Source: a virus
Virus record (IMG/VR): IMGVR_UViG_3300037189_001537
Coordinates: 1-22,137 of that record
Length of the DNA stretch: 22,137 nt
Direction: 5' to 3' (one strand)
Shown: positions 1 through 7,584 of the stretch, one piece after another
Numbering within the stretch: the first letter of the stretch is position 1
Layout of the letters: every line of letters begins with the position of its first letter
Notes under the pieces: generated by a model
Database searches by the model: none
What the model saw: only the letters and a program-made list of their open reading frames with translations
Told to the model about the DNA's origin: nothing
Program-made: the position numbers and the translations under genes

Positions 1-1
1 A

Positions 2-29
2 CCTCTGCGTGTTGAAAAACACGCGGGGG
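2..29 (+). other. Stable hairpin with GAAA tetraloop
   Basis: GCGTGTT (7-13) pairs perfectly with AACACGC (18-24) around a GAAA loop (14-17), and the stem can extend outward to about 2-29 with G-T pairs. It is followed by a G run and AAAA rather than by T residues, so it does not look like an intrinsic terminator on the + strand. It could stabilise or process late mRNA between the capsid and tail genes; that role is inference. Confidence 0.5.
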
Positions 30-55
30 GAAAAGTTAATCAAAGGGCAGCCTAA
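2..55 (+). CDS. Possible 3' end of an upstream gene (partial)
   Basis: The frame is open from the left edge and ends with TAA at 53-55, giving a 17-residue basic tail (PLRVEKHAGGKVNQRAA). It lies 12 bases before the adaptor gene, the usual spacing here. In related phages the gene before the adaptor usually encodes the major capsid protein, but nothing in this tail identifies it. A rival frame stops at base 15, and a strong hairpin covers the same bases, so the region may instead be non-coding. Confidence 0.3.
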   Translation, partial: PLRVEKHAGGKVNQRAA

Positions 56-67
56 AATGGAAGCCAC

Positions 68-913
68 ATGGCAACACTTTCTTCCTATTTATCGGAAGTC
101 CGGCGGCTTTTACATGATGCTAACGGGAACTTCTGGTCTGACGCTGAGTTAACGGACTACATCAATGAGGCCCGTGAGCGAGTAGTCAGGGACACTGGTT
201 GCCTTCGCACGTTACAAATTACCCAAACACCTTTGTCCACGACAGGGGTAGCAGCTACAGCATGGGCTGCAAATACTGTTGTTACAGCCGGTCAGTTCCT
301 GTTTAGCAACATTTTTATCTACGCAGTTACCGCTGACGGTACAACTGGCTCTGACCCTCCGCCATACCCGGCATCTGGTAGTACGTTTCCACCAACTGCG
401 CCGTTTACCAATGGTACAGCAACGCTGCAATATTCTAGCAATGCGGAAATCATTACCTATGCGGCGATGCCTAATGCTCAGTACACGTTAGACATCATCA
501 ACGTAAATCTGTATTGGGGTAACAGCCGCATTCCGTTGCGTTATTTGCCTTGGTCAAACTTTAACGCTCAATTGCGTTACTGGCAAAACTACGTTGGTAG
601 GCCAATTTGCTACAGCGTTTATGGTCAAGGGCAAATTTACATTTCCCCTGTGCCAGACCAAAGTTATTACATAGAGTTGGACACGGTAATCATGCCAACT
701 CCTTTGACAGCAACAGACCCAAGCGTCACAGACTCTATTGTTGCCCCGTACACTACTCCTGTTGCGTTCTATGCGGCCTACAAAGCCAAGTACAAAGAAC
801 AAAGCTACGGTGAAGCTGAAATTTACAAACAAGAGTACGGCAAACATGTTAATGCAGTGCTGAACTCTGTGTTTACACGGCGTATTCCAGACCCTTACTC
901 TTCAGCGTATTAA
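68..913 (+). CDS. Head-tail adaptor, gp4-like (connector)
   Basis: A 281-residue protein whose N-terminus (SSYLSEVRRLLHDANGNFWS, then DAELTDYINEARERVVRDTG) has the helical pattern of the P22 gp4 / phage adaptor family, whose members join the portal to the tail. The middle (about residues 55-130) is a Thr/Ala/Gly-rich beta-type insertion. The C-terminal half, with PLRYLPWSNFNAQLRYWQNY and later AFYAAYKAKYKEQ, returns to the adaptor-like pattern. GGAAG lies 6 bases before the ATG. It is the first gene of the tail block and stops 2 bases before the gp10-like gene. The family call rests on residue pattern and gene order only. Confidence 0.65.
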   Translation: MATLSSYLSEVRRLLHDANGNFWSDAELTDYINEARERVVRDTGCLRTLQITQTPLSTTGVAATAWAANTVVTAGQFLFSNIFIYAVTADGTTGSDPPPYPASGSTFPPTAPFTNGTATLQYSSNAEIITYAAMPNAQYTLDIINVNLYWGNSRIPLRYLPWSNFNAQLRYWQNYVGRPICYSVYGQGQIYISPVPDQSYYIELDTVIMPTPLTATDPSVTDSIVAPYTTPVAFYAAYKAKYKEQSYGEAEIYKQEYGKHVNAVLNSVFTRRIPDPYSSAY

Positions 914-915
914 TT

Positions 916-2937
916 ATGGCAGCGGCAGAACAAAAAAAGTCTTATGCTGTCGTTAAAAACTTCACTAGCCTAAACACCAAGGCTAATAGGACGGCAATCA
1001 AAGAAGAAGAGTTTGCGTGGATTGAAAATGCCATGCCGATTGGTCACGGCAATATTAAGATTGTTCCGGCGCAGTCTAGCGTGAAAGACTTGAGTGGCAA
1101 CGCTATTGCGTTTGGCAATACTGTTAGCTACCTTACATCTGCCAACATTGATGTTAGTGATTACATTGTTGCTTTTGAGGCCAACGGTAGGGCGCAATAC
1201 GCCAAGTTAGACAGCAGCGGAACTGCTAATGTTGGCAATGTAGCCAACGCAGGGACATTCTCTGTTTCTGGTGTATCTGCCGCCCAATACAAGAATCAGC
1301 GCGTCATCATTGGTGACCCTAGCAACGGTTTGTTTACTTGGGATGGGGCAAACCTGTCTAGCATTGGTTCTGTAGGCATTATTGGCATTAGGAATGCGGG
1401 TAATGGTTATGTAACCACCCCTTCTGTCACGTTGTCTGCGCCACAAGAATTAACTGGCAACGTACAAGCAACTGCTGAAGCCACAATTGGTAATGTTGGT
1501 GGTAGCAATGTCATTACTAGCATTACTCTGACAAACGCTGGTCAAGGATATACATCACCTCCCACTGTTACTGTTGCTGGCGGCAATGCCACTGTCAACG
1601 CTACGGCCCTAGCTTCACTAATTACTTTTAAGACAGGCACAGTGTCTGTGGTGATGAACACGTTTGGTACGGGTTACAACAACTCGTCCAACATCACAGT
1701 GACTATTGGAGATGGTACAGGATGGACAACACGGGCTACAGGCAATGCTATTGTCAGTGGCGGTCAATTGACCCAAGTCATCATGTCTAATCCGGGGGCT
1801 GGGTATACATCTAGTTCTAACGTGACAGTATTATTTGCAGACAGCAGTTCCCCTGCTGGTTCTGGTGCTACCGCTACTGGAGTAATTAACACAGACCAGA
1901 TTGTTGACGTTGCCACCTTCTCCGGCAGGGCGTGGGTAGCGGCTGGACGTACCGTGTACTACTCCGCTGCTGGAAGTTATAGTGACTTTACATCCGTGTC
2001 TGCCGGTTCTTTTACCCTGACAGACTCTACGCTGCACGGCAACATTCAAGGTTTGTTATCTGCCAATAACTTTTTGTATGTGTTTGGCGATGACAGCATT
2101 AACGTGTTCTCAGATTTGCGAGTTACCAGCACGGGCGCAACCCTGTTTACCAACACCAACGTCAGTGCCAGCGTAGGTACAAAACGTATTTACTCTATAT
2201 TCCCGTATTTCCGCTCCGTTCTGTTTATGAACGACTACGGTATGTACGCCCTTGTTGGCTCTACCACCAGCAAGATTTCTGACCAGTTGGACGGCATATT
2301 CCCGTACATTGACTTCACTAAGCCAGTGTCTGGAGGTCAGGTGTTGCTAAACAACATTCTGTGCGCGGCGTTCTCATTTACCTACAATGACCCGCTGTCC
2401 TCACCCCGGCAGATTCAGTGCGTCTTTTTTGAGAAGAAGTGGTTTGTTACTAGCCAAGGAAGCCTGACTTACATTACGTCAGTCCCCTTGTCTGGCCTGA
2501 TAAACCTGTACGGCACTACCGGCACAGACTTGTCTCGTCTGTATGGCAATTCCACGGCAAGCGTAGCCAGCACCATCCGTACCGCTTTGATGCCTATGGG
2601 TGACCCCATACGGACAAAACAAGCCCTCAAATTTGGTATTGAGGCTACTTTGGCTAATGCTGCAACTCTAAATGTGACGGTAGACAGTGAAGCGGGTTCC
2701 AGCCCCGTCTACACACTAGACAACACGGTCAATTGGTATAACAATTCGTTAGCGACAATTCAGTGGAAAAACAACAGCAACGTCACTATTGGCTGGATAA
2801 CTTCTAACGGATATGCCCTGTACAAGAGTGACGCGCAGCAATACGGTAAATATTTAGGTTTAACAATAACCAGTAACAGTTCATCTTTTGTGTACAACAC
2901 GTTTGAATTTGAACATGAATTAAGAGTGAGGTTCTAA
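916..2937 (+). CDS. Tail hub / stabilisation protein, P22 gp10-like, with repeat insertion
   Basis: A 673-residue structural protein. The N-terminus (residues 14-50: KNFTSLNTKANRTAIKEEEF, then AWIENAMPIGHGNIKIVP) and the later FSGRAWVAAGRTVYYS (335-350) are typical of phage tail-hub proteins that close the portal, in the style of P22 gp10. Between GLFTWDG (138-144) and that second motif sits a region of about 170 residues with four copies of a GxGYxxxxxVT beta motif, at about 156-176, 203-223, 245-265 and 288-308. The C-terminal 340 residues are beta-rich and look like the remaining propeller or hub blades. It follows the adaptor directly and precedes the fibre genes. The role is inferred from order and pattern; a tail tubular B-like role is the alternative. 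Confidence 0.55.
   Translation: MAAAEQKKSYAVVKNFTSLNTKANRTAIKEEEFAWIENAMPIGHGNIKIVPAQSSVKDLSGNAIAFGNTVSYLTSANIDVSDYIVAFEANGRAQYAKLDSSGTANVGNVANAGTFSVSGVSAAQYKNQRVIIGDPSNGLFTWDGANLSSIGSVGIIGIRNAGNGYVTTPSVTLSAPQELTGNVQATAEATIGNVGGSNVITSITLTNAGQGYTSPPTVTVAGGNATVNATALASLITFKTGTVSVVMNTFGTGYNNSSNITVTIGDGTGWTTRATGNAIVSGGQLTQVIMSNPGAGYTSSSNVTVLFADSSSPAGSGATATGVINTDQIVDVATFSGRAWVAAGRTVYYSAAGSYSDFTSVSAGSFTLTDSTLHGNIQGLLSANNFLYVFGDDSINVFSDLRVTSTGATLFTNTNVSASVGTKRIYSIFPYFRSVLFMNDYGMYALVGSTTSKISDQLDGIFPYIDFTKPVSGGQVLLNNILCAAFSFTYNDPLSSPRQIQCVFFEKKWFVTSQGSLTYITSVPLSGLINLYGTTGTDLSRLYGNSTASVASTIRTALMPMGDPIRTKQALKFGIEATLANAATLNVTVDSEAGSSPVYTLDNTVNWYNNSLATIQWKNNSNVTIGWITSNGYALYKSDAQQYGKYLGLTITSNSSSFVYNTFEFEHELRVRF
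1381..1890 (+). repeat. Four-copy GxGY beta-repeat domain inside the tail hub gene
   Basis: Four diverged protein repeats of about 21 residues (cores AGNGYVTTPSVT, AGQGYTSPPTVT, FGTGYNNSSNIT and PGAGYTSSSNVT), spaced about 42-47 residues apart, fill residues 156-325. The flanking sequence reads like one continuous hub domain, so this looks like an inserted module, perhaps a surface decoration or glycan-binding domain. Function is unknown. Confidence 0.6.
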
Positions 2938-2938
2938 T

Positions 2939-3790
2939 ATGGCAGTCCCCTATACCTTTGGCACAGCTACAGCGGCTATTCCGTTGTCTCAGCTTGACAG
3001 CAATTTTAATACGGCAATCACAATTGGAAACACAGCGGTACAGCTTGGCAACACTATTACAAGTCTTGCCAACGTAACGCTTGTTAATGCTACTGTCAGT
3101 TCTTTGTCTACGCCCATTACGGCTGCACAAGGCGGTACAGGTTTAGCAACATTGACTTCTAACAACGTAGTGCTTGGTAACGGAACTAGCAACGTACAGT
3201 TAGTTGCTCCCGGAACTACTGGCAATGTTTTGGTATCTAACGGCACAACTTGGATTTCTAACGCAGCAGCTACCACTGCTCAAGTTTATCCCGGTGCTGG
3301 TATTGCTAACTCTACAGGAACTGCGTGGGGTACGTCTTACACCACCAACGGTACTGGAACAACGGTAGCGTTGACTACATCACCAAACTTCACAACACCT
3401 GTCCTTGGCACACCCGCTTCCGGCAATCTGACAAACTGCACTGTTGACGGTACTAACGGTGTTGGCTACATCAACATGCCAATAAATGCACAAACAGGTA
3501 ATTACACGCTTGTTGCAGCAGATGCTGGAAAAACTATTTATCACGCTGCTGGTGCTGCTGCTGCTACTCACACTATTCCAGCAAACAGTTCTGTGTCTTA
3601 CATTAACGGCACAGCAGTAAGTTTTATAAATATGTCTGCTAACGCAGTGACTATTGCAATCACCACTGACACTATGTATTTGTCTAGTGCTGGCACTACA
3701 GGCTCACGCACGTTGGCGCAATACGGAACAGCAACTGCTGTAAAACTTGCTAACACAACTTGGATTATTGCTGGGAGTGGTTTGACATGA
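2939..3790 (+). CDS. Tail fibre protein
   Basis: A 283-residue fibre-type protein. The N-terminus includes IPLSQLDSNFNT (residues 14-25), a common phage fibre start that probably attaches to the tail. Next come low-complexity Thr/Asn/Gly shaft repeats, including TAAQGGTGLATLTSNNVVLG (61-80) and GTTGNVLVSNGTTWISN. The C-terminal 120 residues (GNYTLVAADAGKTIYHAAG, HTIPANSSVSYINGTAVSFI, WIIAGSGLT) form a globular tip-like domain. GAGG precedes the ATG, 1 base after the previous stop. Residues 28-56 resemble part of the protein at 6441. Its stop overlaps the next start (ATGA). Confidence 0.7.
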   Translation: MAVPYTFGTATAAIPLSQLDSNFNTAITIGNTAVQLGNTITSLANVTLVNATVSSLSTPITAAQGGTGLATLTSNNVVLGNGTSNVQLVAPGTTGNVLVSNGTTWISNAAATTAQVYPGAGIANSTGTAWGTSYTTNGTGTTVALTTSPNFTTPVLGTPASGNLTNCTVDGTNGVGYINMPINAQTGNYTLVAADAGKTIYHAAGAAAATHTIPANSSVSYINGTAVSFINMSANAVTIAITTDTMYLSSAGTTGSRTLAQYGTATAVKLANTTWIIAGSGLT

Positions 3791-4686
3791 CAGGTATTCG
3801 GCAAGCGTTTGCTTTTATGCGGAGTTCTGGCGTTGCTCCCGGTTCGCAATCATATACATCGTCTGGGAATTATTCTTGGGTTGCCCCTACTGCAGTAACT
3901 AGCGTTTCAGTCGTTGCAATAGGTAATGGAGGCAAAGGCGGCGTAAGTGGTGGTTGTGGATTTTGTTGTTGTGGTTCAATAAGATATTTGGGTGCTGGCG
4001 GCGGTGGTGGTGGCGGTTTGGTTTATGGAAATAATTTAACTGTTGTTCCCGGAACCAGTTACAGCGTTCATATTCCTAGTCTTTGCACTGGCGGGTCTGA
4101 TGGAAGTTGGTTTAAGACTTGCGCATATTTAAGAGCAGGAAATGGAAACAACGGAGGATACTGCGTTTGTGGAACTGGTGGTAATTCATCAGGAACTGCT
4201 AAAACTGCTGGATATACTGGTGGAACTGGTGGAGCTGGCAGCCCTCCTCAAGTATTGAAAAGCAGCACTAGAGGCGGTGGTGGTGGCGGCGCAGCGGGTT
4301 ATTTGGGCAACGGAGGCAATGGCGGTGGAATAAATGCAAATGGGCAAGCTTCTGGTGGTGGCACTGGTGCTGGCGGCGGCGGTGGTAGTGGTTCCTCTTC
4401 ATCTATTTATGGAGGCGCTGGAGGTGGCGGCGTTGGTATTTTAGGCGCAGGGTCAACTGGTACTGGAGGGATATCTGCTTGTCATACAGGTGGTGGCGGT
4501 GGAAGTGGCGGGTCAAGTGGAGGAACAGTAACCACTAAAGATGGCTCAAATGGTGGTGCGTATGGAGGTGGTGGTGGCGCTAGTACGGCTTGCAATGTTG
4601 CTGGCTCAGAATCTGTTGGCGCTGTTCGTATTGTTTGGCCCGGTAATACTCGTCAATTCCCGTCTACTTGCGTGGGGTCGCCATGA
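3787..4686 (+). CDS. Glycine-rich tail adhesin
   Basis: A 299-residue protein with a short beta start (SYTSSGNYSWVAPTAVTSVS, residues 22-41) followed by long Gly runs, ending GAVRIVWPGNTRQFPST (278-294). These two ends frame the glycine-rich domain found at the tips of many phage fibres. In T-even-type gp38 adhesins such Gly-rich motifs pack as polyglycine-II helices that carry receptor-binding loops. Eleven Cys (57, 60, 61, 62, 100, 112, 126, 128, 232, 269, 295) are unusual for this class. The start was chosen at 3787 because it overlaps the fibre stop (ATGA); a longer frame from 3760 would overlap by 31 bases. Receptor binding is inferred from family resemblance. Confidence 0.7.
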   Translation: MTGIRQAFAFMRSSGVAPGSQSYTSSGNYSWVAPTAVTSVSVVAIGNGGKGGVSGGCGFCCCGSIRYLGAGGGGGGGLVYGNNLTVVPGTSYSVHIPSLCTGGSDGSWFKTCAYLRAGNGNNGGYCVCGTGGNSSGTAKTAGYTGGTGGAGSPPQVLKSSTRGGGGGGAAGYLGNGGNGGGINANGQASGGGTGAGGGGGSGSSSSIYGGAGGGGVGILGAGSTGTGGISACHTGGGGGSGGSSGGTVTTKDGSNGGAYGGGGGASTACNVAGSESVGAVRIVWPGNTRQFPSTCVGSP

Positions 4687-5171
4687 ACTTGTATATTCAA
4701 ATTGAAAACGGTCAGCCCGTTAATCACCCTGCCTTTGAAGATAATTTAATAGAAGCATTTGGCTCAATTCCTGACCATTGGGAACCGTTTATTAGAGTTG
4801 AAAAACCTATTTTGGGCGCAGATGAAAAATTTGACAATCCAGACATTACCTACGAAAAAATAGATGGTGTGTGGACGGATGTTTACCATGTTGTTGCTTT
4901 AACTGATGAAGATAAAGCGGCTATAAAACAAGCCAAAATTGACGCATATAAAACAATATGGAACAAACTCCCACAAAGGGATAATTTTTCTGCTTGGGTA
5001 TTTAACGAAGACACTATTCGGTATGAGCCGCCAATTCCTCGCCCTACCGACAGGGAAGTAATGTGGAGCGGGACTAATAACGGGTGGGTTGATAGGCCTC
5101 AATACCCTGATGATGGAAAGACATATACACTGGACTTCTATACATCATCATGGGTAGAGGTAACAGAATGA
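4683..5171 (+). CDS. Tail fibre assembly-like conserved phage protein
   Basis: A 162-residue acidic protein. It begins MNLYIQIENGQPVNHPAFED, a start I associate with phage proteins encoded next to fibres. YEKIDGVWTDVYHVVALTDE leads into a helical KAAIKQAKIDAYKTIWNKLP segment. The C-terminal part (FSAWVFNEDTIRYEPPIPRP and later GWVDRPQY) is an aromatic/Pro repeat pattern also seen in tail-associated phage proteins. A chaperone or accessory role for the fibre is likely but not proven. Start 4683 forms an ATGA with the adhesin stop, which is preferred over 4668. Confidence 0.5.
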   Translation: MNLYIQIENGQPVNHPAFEDNLIEAFGSIPDHWEPFIRVEKPILGADEKFDNPDITYEKIDGVWTDVYHVVALTDEDKAAIKQAKIDAYKTIWNKLPQRDNFSAWVFNEDTIRYEPPIPRPTDREVMWSGTNNGWVDRPQYPDDGKTYTLDFYTSSWVEVTE

Positions 5172-5875
5172 GCAAAGTAGCAAAAAAGCCAAAAGTATGC
5201 AAAGCCGCTGAGTCAGTAGCTGAAGTCATACAAAACACGCAGCTTGGCGTTGCGTACCACTTCCCCTGCCCAATTTATATTATTGAGCGCCCTGACTTTT
5301 TGGAGACGGTTAACCAAGTGTCAGAGAAATCATTGGCAGAATCAAGAAAAACGCAATCTCTTAATGAAATCTACCCGGTGTACATGACGGGTAATTACTA
5401 CGCTGACCCACGATTAACGCAGTTTTCTGAGTTTGTTGGGGCTACTGCTTGGAACATTCTCAATGAGCAGGGTTACGCTATGCAGGACAAGGCTGTCCAA
5501 TTCACTGAGATGTGGACGCAGGAACACCACAAACACTCAGCTATGGATGCACACGTTCATGGCTTTGGTTCACAAATTGTTGGGTTCTACTTTCTTGATA
5601 CACCAGAAGATTGCTCTCGTGTGGTGTTTCATGACCCCCGCGCAGCCAAAGTGCAGATTGATTTGCCAGAACAAGACATGAATTCTGCAACCCCAGCCAG
5701 CAAGATGATTAACTTTACGCCTAAACCCGGCATGATGATTTTTGCTAATTCTTGGCTTATGCACTCATTTACTCGACATGCAGCAGACAAGCCCATAAAA
5801 TTTGTTCACTTTAATTTGACCGTAATACCAGCCCCGCAACAGTCTTGTCCAGTACCGGCTGCGGAGGTAATATGA
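5168..5875 (+). CDS. 2OG-Fe(II) oxygenase family protein
   Basis: A 235-residue protein matching the 2OG-Fe(II) oxygenase type often called 2OG-FeII_Oxy_5. HVHGFGSQIVGFYFLD (residues 129-144) supplies the H129/H131 motif, FHDPR (154-158) follows, and PKPGMMIFANSWLMHSF (185-201) supplies the distal metal His (H199). FNLTV (215-219) ends the core. The Arg that usually binds 2-oxoglutarate just before the FN is not at its expected place; K208 or K211 are the nearest basic residues. Such enzymes hydroxylate proteins or small molecules using O2 and 2-oxoglutarate. It sits inside the fibre block and is coupled on both sides by ATGA overlaps, so a virion protein is a possible substrate (inference). 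Confidence 0.8.
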   Translation: MSKVAKKPKVCKAAESVAEVIQNTQLGVAYHFPCPIYIIERPDFLETVNQVSEKSLAESRKTQSLNEIYPVYMTGNYYADPRLTQFSEFVGATAWNILNEQGYAMQDKAVQFTEMWTQEHHKHSAMDAHVHGFGSQIVGFYFLDTPEDCSRVVFHDPRAAKVQIDLPEQDMNSATPASKMINFTPKPGMMIFANSWLMHSFTRHAADKPIKFVHFNLTVIPAPQQSCPVPAAEVI

Positions 5876-6099
5876 ACAAGTACGCCATACGGTTTAACAA
5901 AACCCGTGGCATGAAAGGCAGAGGAACTCTTGAGCATTGCTGGCGTGTGTTTGAAAACGACAAAGAATACTTGTTTAAAAACTTTCAAATTAACGTGCCA
6001 TCACAGAGCGAGAAAGCAACAGACAGTGAAGATTGGAATGTTGTGTGTCATGGTGTGATGACCATAGACAAAGAAACATCGACAGCCATCATAAATTAA
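5872..6099 (+). CDS. Small conserved phage protein, function unknown
   Basis: A 75-residue basic protein (MNKYAIRFNKTRGMKGRGTL, then EHCWRVFENDKEYLFKNFQI). It alternates beta-type segments and ends DKETSTAIIN. GGAGG lies 5 bases before the ATG at 5872, which overlaps the oxygenase stop (ATGA); this start is therefore preferred over 5845. The tight coupling suggests it is made together with the oxygenase. No domain is recognised. Confidence 0.7.
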   Translation: MNKYAIRFNKTRGMKGRGTLEHCWRVFENDKEYLFKNFQINVPSQSEKATDSEDWNVVCHGVMTIDKETSTAIIN

Positions 6100-6108
6100 G
6101 GAAGTGAT

Positions 6109-6438
6109 ATGAGTACAAACGCATTTACTAGGACAGGGAACACAGTAGTCTTTACGGCTTCTACGTCTGCTCCTACGCCTGTACAAGCACTTTCTACTAC
6201 GCTTGGTGGAAACCAGTACCGCATCATTAATAGCGGTAGCGTGACTGTGTTTCTTGGCTACGGAACTGCGTCTGCTGATGCTGCTAATAATGCTGTTGTA
6301 GTTACGTCTACCGGCCCTGCTTATCCTTTGCTTGCGGGTACAGATGAAATTCTTTCGTTTGTTCCCAACTCTTATTTCACAGGCATAACGTCTAGCGGAA
6401 ATGCTGCTATTTATATCACTCCGGGTGATGGGATGTAA
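6109..6438 (+). CDS. Small beta-rich virion-type protein
   Basis: A 109-residue protein with no charged helices, rich in Thr, Ser, Val and Gly. It opens with TRTGNTVVFTASTSAPTPVQ and closes with NAAIYITPGDGM, a combination I know from conserved small proteins in the structural region of environmental phages. Its layout (conserved open strands, middle GSVTVFLGYGT, terminal Y-x-TPG-D/E-G) parallels the protein at 14854, so the two probably share a fold. AAGGAAG precedes the ATG. A decoration or fibre-accessory role is possible; not established. Confidence 0.65.
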   Translation: MSTNAFTRTGNTVVFTASTSAPTPVQALSTTLGGNQYRIINSGSVTVFLGYGTASADAANNAVVVTSTGPAYPLLAGTDEILSFVPNSYFTGITSSGNAAIYITPGDGM

Positions 6439-6440
6439 TT

Positions 6441-7073
6441 ATGTTAAAAACAGTCCAGATAACAGCAGGTAGCGGTACTAACGGAACCGTTACAAACGTA
6501 GCAACCGGCACAGGGTTGACCGGCGGCCCCATCACGACATCTGGAACCATCTCTCTTGCTAATACTGCTGTATCTGCTGGCAGCTATACCAGCGCAAACG
6601 TAACTATTGATGCACAAGGACGCATCACATCCGCTGCTAACGGCCCTGCTGCTGGCACAGGTACTGTCACGAATGTAGCTACAGGCACTGGCCTCACTGG
6701 TGGCCCCGTTACCACTACCGGCACTATTTCTCTGGCTAACACCGCTGTTGCTGCTGGTTCTTACGGCACGGCTACTTCTGTTAGCCAATACACGGTAGAC
6801 GCGCAAGGACGTTTGACGGCATCTGCCAACGTCACTATTGCGGTCACCAACGCTAACCTTCAAAACTCTAGTGTCACTATTGGCAATACTGCTATTGCCC
6901 TTGGCTCTACCGTAACAAACATAGGCAACCTCACCCTTGCTGGTGCGAACATCTCTGCCACAACCTCCGCATCCGCAACATTCGCAACGTCTAGCTTGTT
7001 GCTAGTCCCTGCTGGTTACATTCCTATCCTGTTGAATGGTACAACTGTAAAGATACCTTATTACGCTGTTTAA
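6441..7073 (+). CDS. Tail fibre-like repeat protein
   Basis: A 210-residue low-complexity protein built mainly from a duplicated unit: GTVTNVATGTGLTGGP, then GTISLANTAV, then VTIDAQGR (residues 15-67), repeated at 74-130. This pattern is common in phage fibre shafts. Residues about 145-172 (VTIGNTAIALGSTVTNIGNL and following) resemble residues 28-56 of the fibre at 2939. The C-terminus (LLLVPAGYIPILLNGTTVKI) may be a small tip. It starts 2 bases after the preceding stop. It could be a second fibre or an adapter for the first. Confidence 0.6.
   Translation: MLKTVQITAGSGTNGTVTNVATGTGLTGGPITTSGTISLANTAVSAGSYTSANVTIDAQGRITSAANGPAAGTGTVTNVATGTGLTGGPVTTTGTISLANTAVAAGSYGTATSVSQYTVDAQGRLTASANVTIAVTNANLQNSSVTIGNTAIALGSTVTNIGNLTLAGANISATTSASATFATSSLLLVPAGYIPILLNGTTVKIPYYAV
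6483..6830 (+). repeat. Two-copy fibre shaft repeat
   Basis: Copy 1 lies at 6483-6641 and copy 2 at 6660-6830, encoding about 53 and 57 residues. The copies share the pattern TNVATGTGLTGGP, TTxGTISLANTAV and DAQGR. DNA identity is partial, with many third-position changes, so the duplication is old rather than recent. Confidence 0.7.
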
Positions 7074-7074
7074 C

Positions 7075-7248
7075 ATGGACACCACAAATAACTCTAATGC
7101 CTCTTTCCTAGATTTGTTTATTATCTGGGTAGGCACTGTTGCAAGTCACATTACGTCATCTGACTTGATGGTGTGGGCTACACTCATTTTCACTATTTTG
7201 AAGACTTTTGTTCTTATCCGTGATGAGTTTTGGAAAGACAAACCATGA
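7075..7248 (+). CDS. Small holin-like membrane protein
   Basis: A 57-residue protein (MDTTNNSNASFLDLFIIWVG start). It has a weakly hydrophobic stretch at residues 11-25, a clear membrane segment at about 32-49 (MVWATLIFTILKTFVLI), and a short charged tail RDEFWKDKP. Length and layout resemble class II holins such as T7 gp17.5, which form membrane holes that release the endolysin. The ATG lies 1 base after the previous stop, and the stop overlaps the next start (ATGA). A larger, better recognised holin lies at 15687, so this may be an accessory or antiholin, or simply a small membrane protein. Confidence 0.65.
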   Translation: MDTTNNSNASFLDLFIIWVGTVASHITSSDLMVWATLIFTILKTFVLIRDEFWKDKP

Positions 7249-7583
7249 ACATGGATGCTCTCAGCTACGTCAAATTTGGGGACAAAGAAGGCCTCGCTGA
7301 GATGCTGTGGGAAAACGGTGTTCAGCACCGCTTGTTCCACCAAATAGTTACTGACACGGGCATCACTTACCCTAAGTACCCCATCATAGATGCCAGCACA
7401 GATAACCTTGATGACTGGCTTTTTGTGCATAACCAAGAACATCAGGCTCTGGCTTCTGTACTAGTCCTTGATAACCCTTTCCAATTGCTAGATGTAGATT
7501 GGAATGTGGAAGAAGATTTTTACGATTGGTTGGGTGTTCACCTGACCATACATGAGCAGATAGCCGCTGCGTTGGGAGTCTGA
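7245..7583 (+). CDS. Conserved phage protein, function unknown
   Basis: A 112-residue acidic protein (MNMDALSYVKFGDKEGLAEM, WLFVHNQEHQALASVLVLDN, EEDFYDWLGVHLTIHEQIAA). It looks helical and contains several His (HNQEH, HLTIHEQ) that might bind metal, though no known motif is formed. It starts at the ATGA overlapping the holin-like stop and ends 1 base before the large Pro/Thr-rich protein. I associate similar small proteins with the structural region of environmental phages. No function can be assigned. Confidence 0.65.
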   Translation: MNMDALSYVKFGDKEGLAEMLWENGVQHRLFHQIVTDTGITYPKYPIIDASTDNLDDWLFVHNQEHQALASVLVLDNPFQLLDVDWNVEEDFYDWLGVHLTIHEQIAAALGV

Positions 7584-7584
7584 C

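Noticed and set aside
2-35. Left-edge hairpin as a transcription terminator
   Set aside because: No T run after the stem on either strand.
6444-6863. 139-residue open frame on the - strand
   Set aside because: Antisense of the fibre repeat gene; composition is a by-product of Thr/Ala/Gly codons, with no domain or neighbour support.
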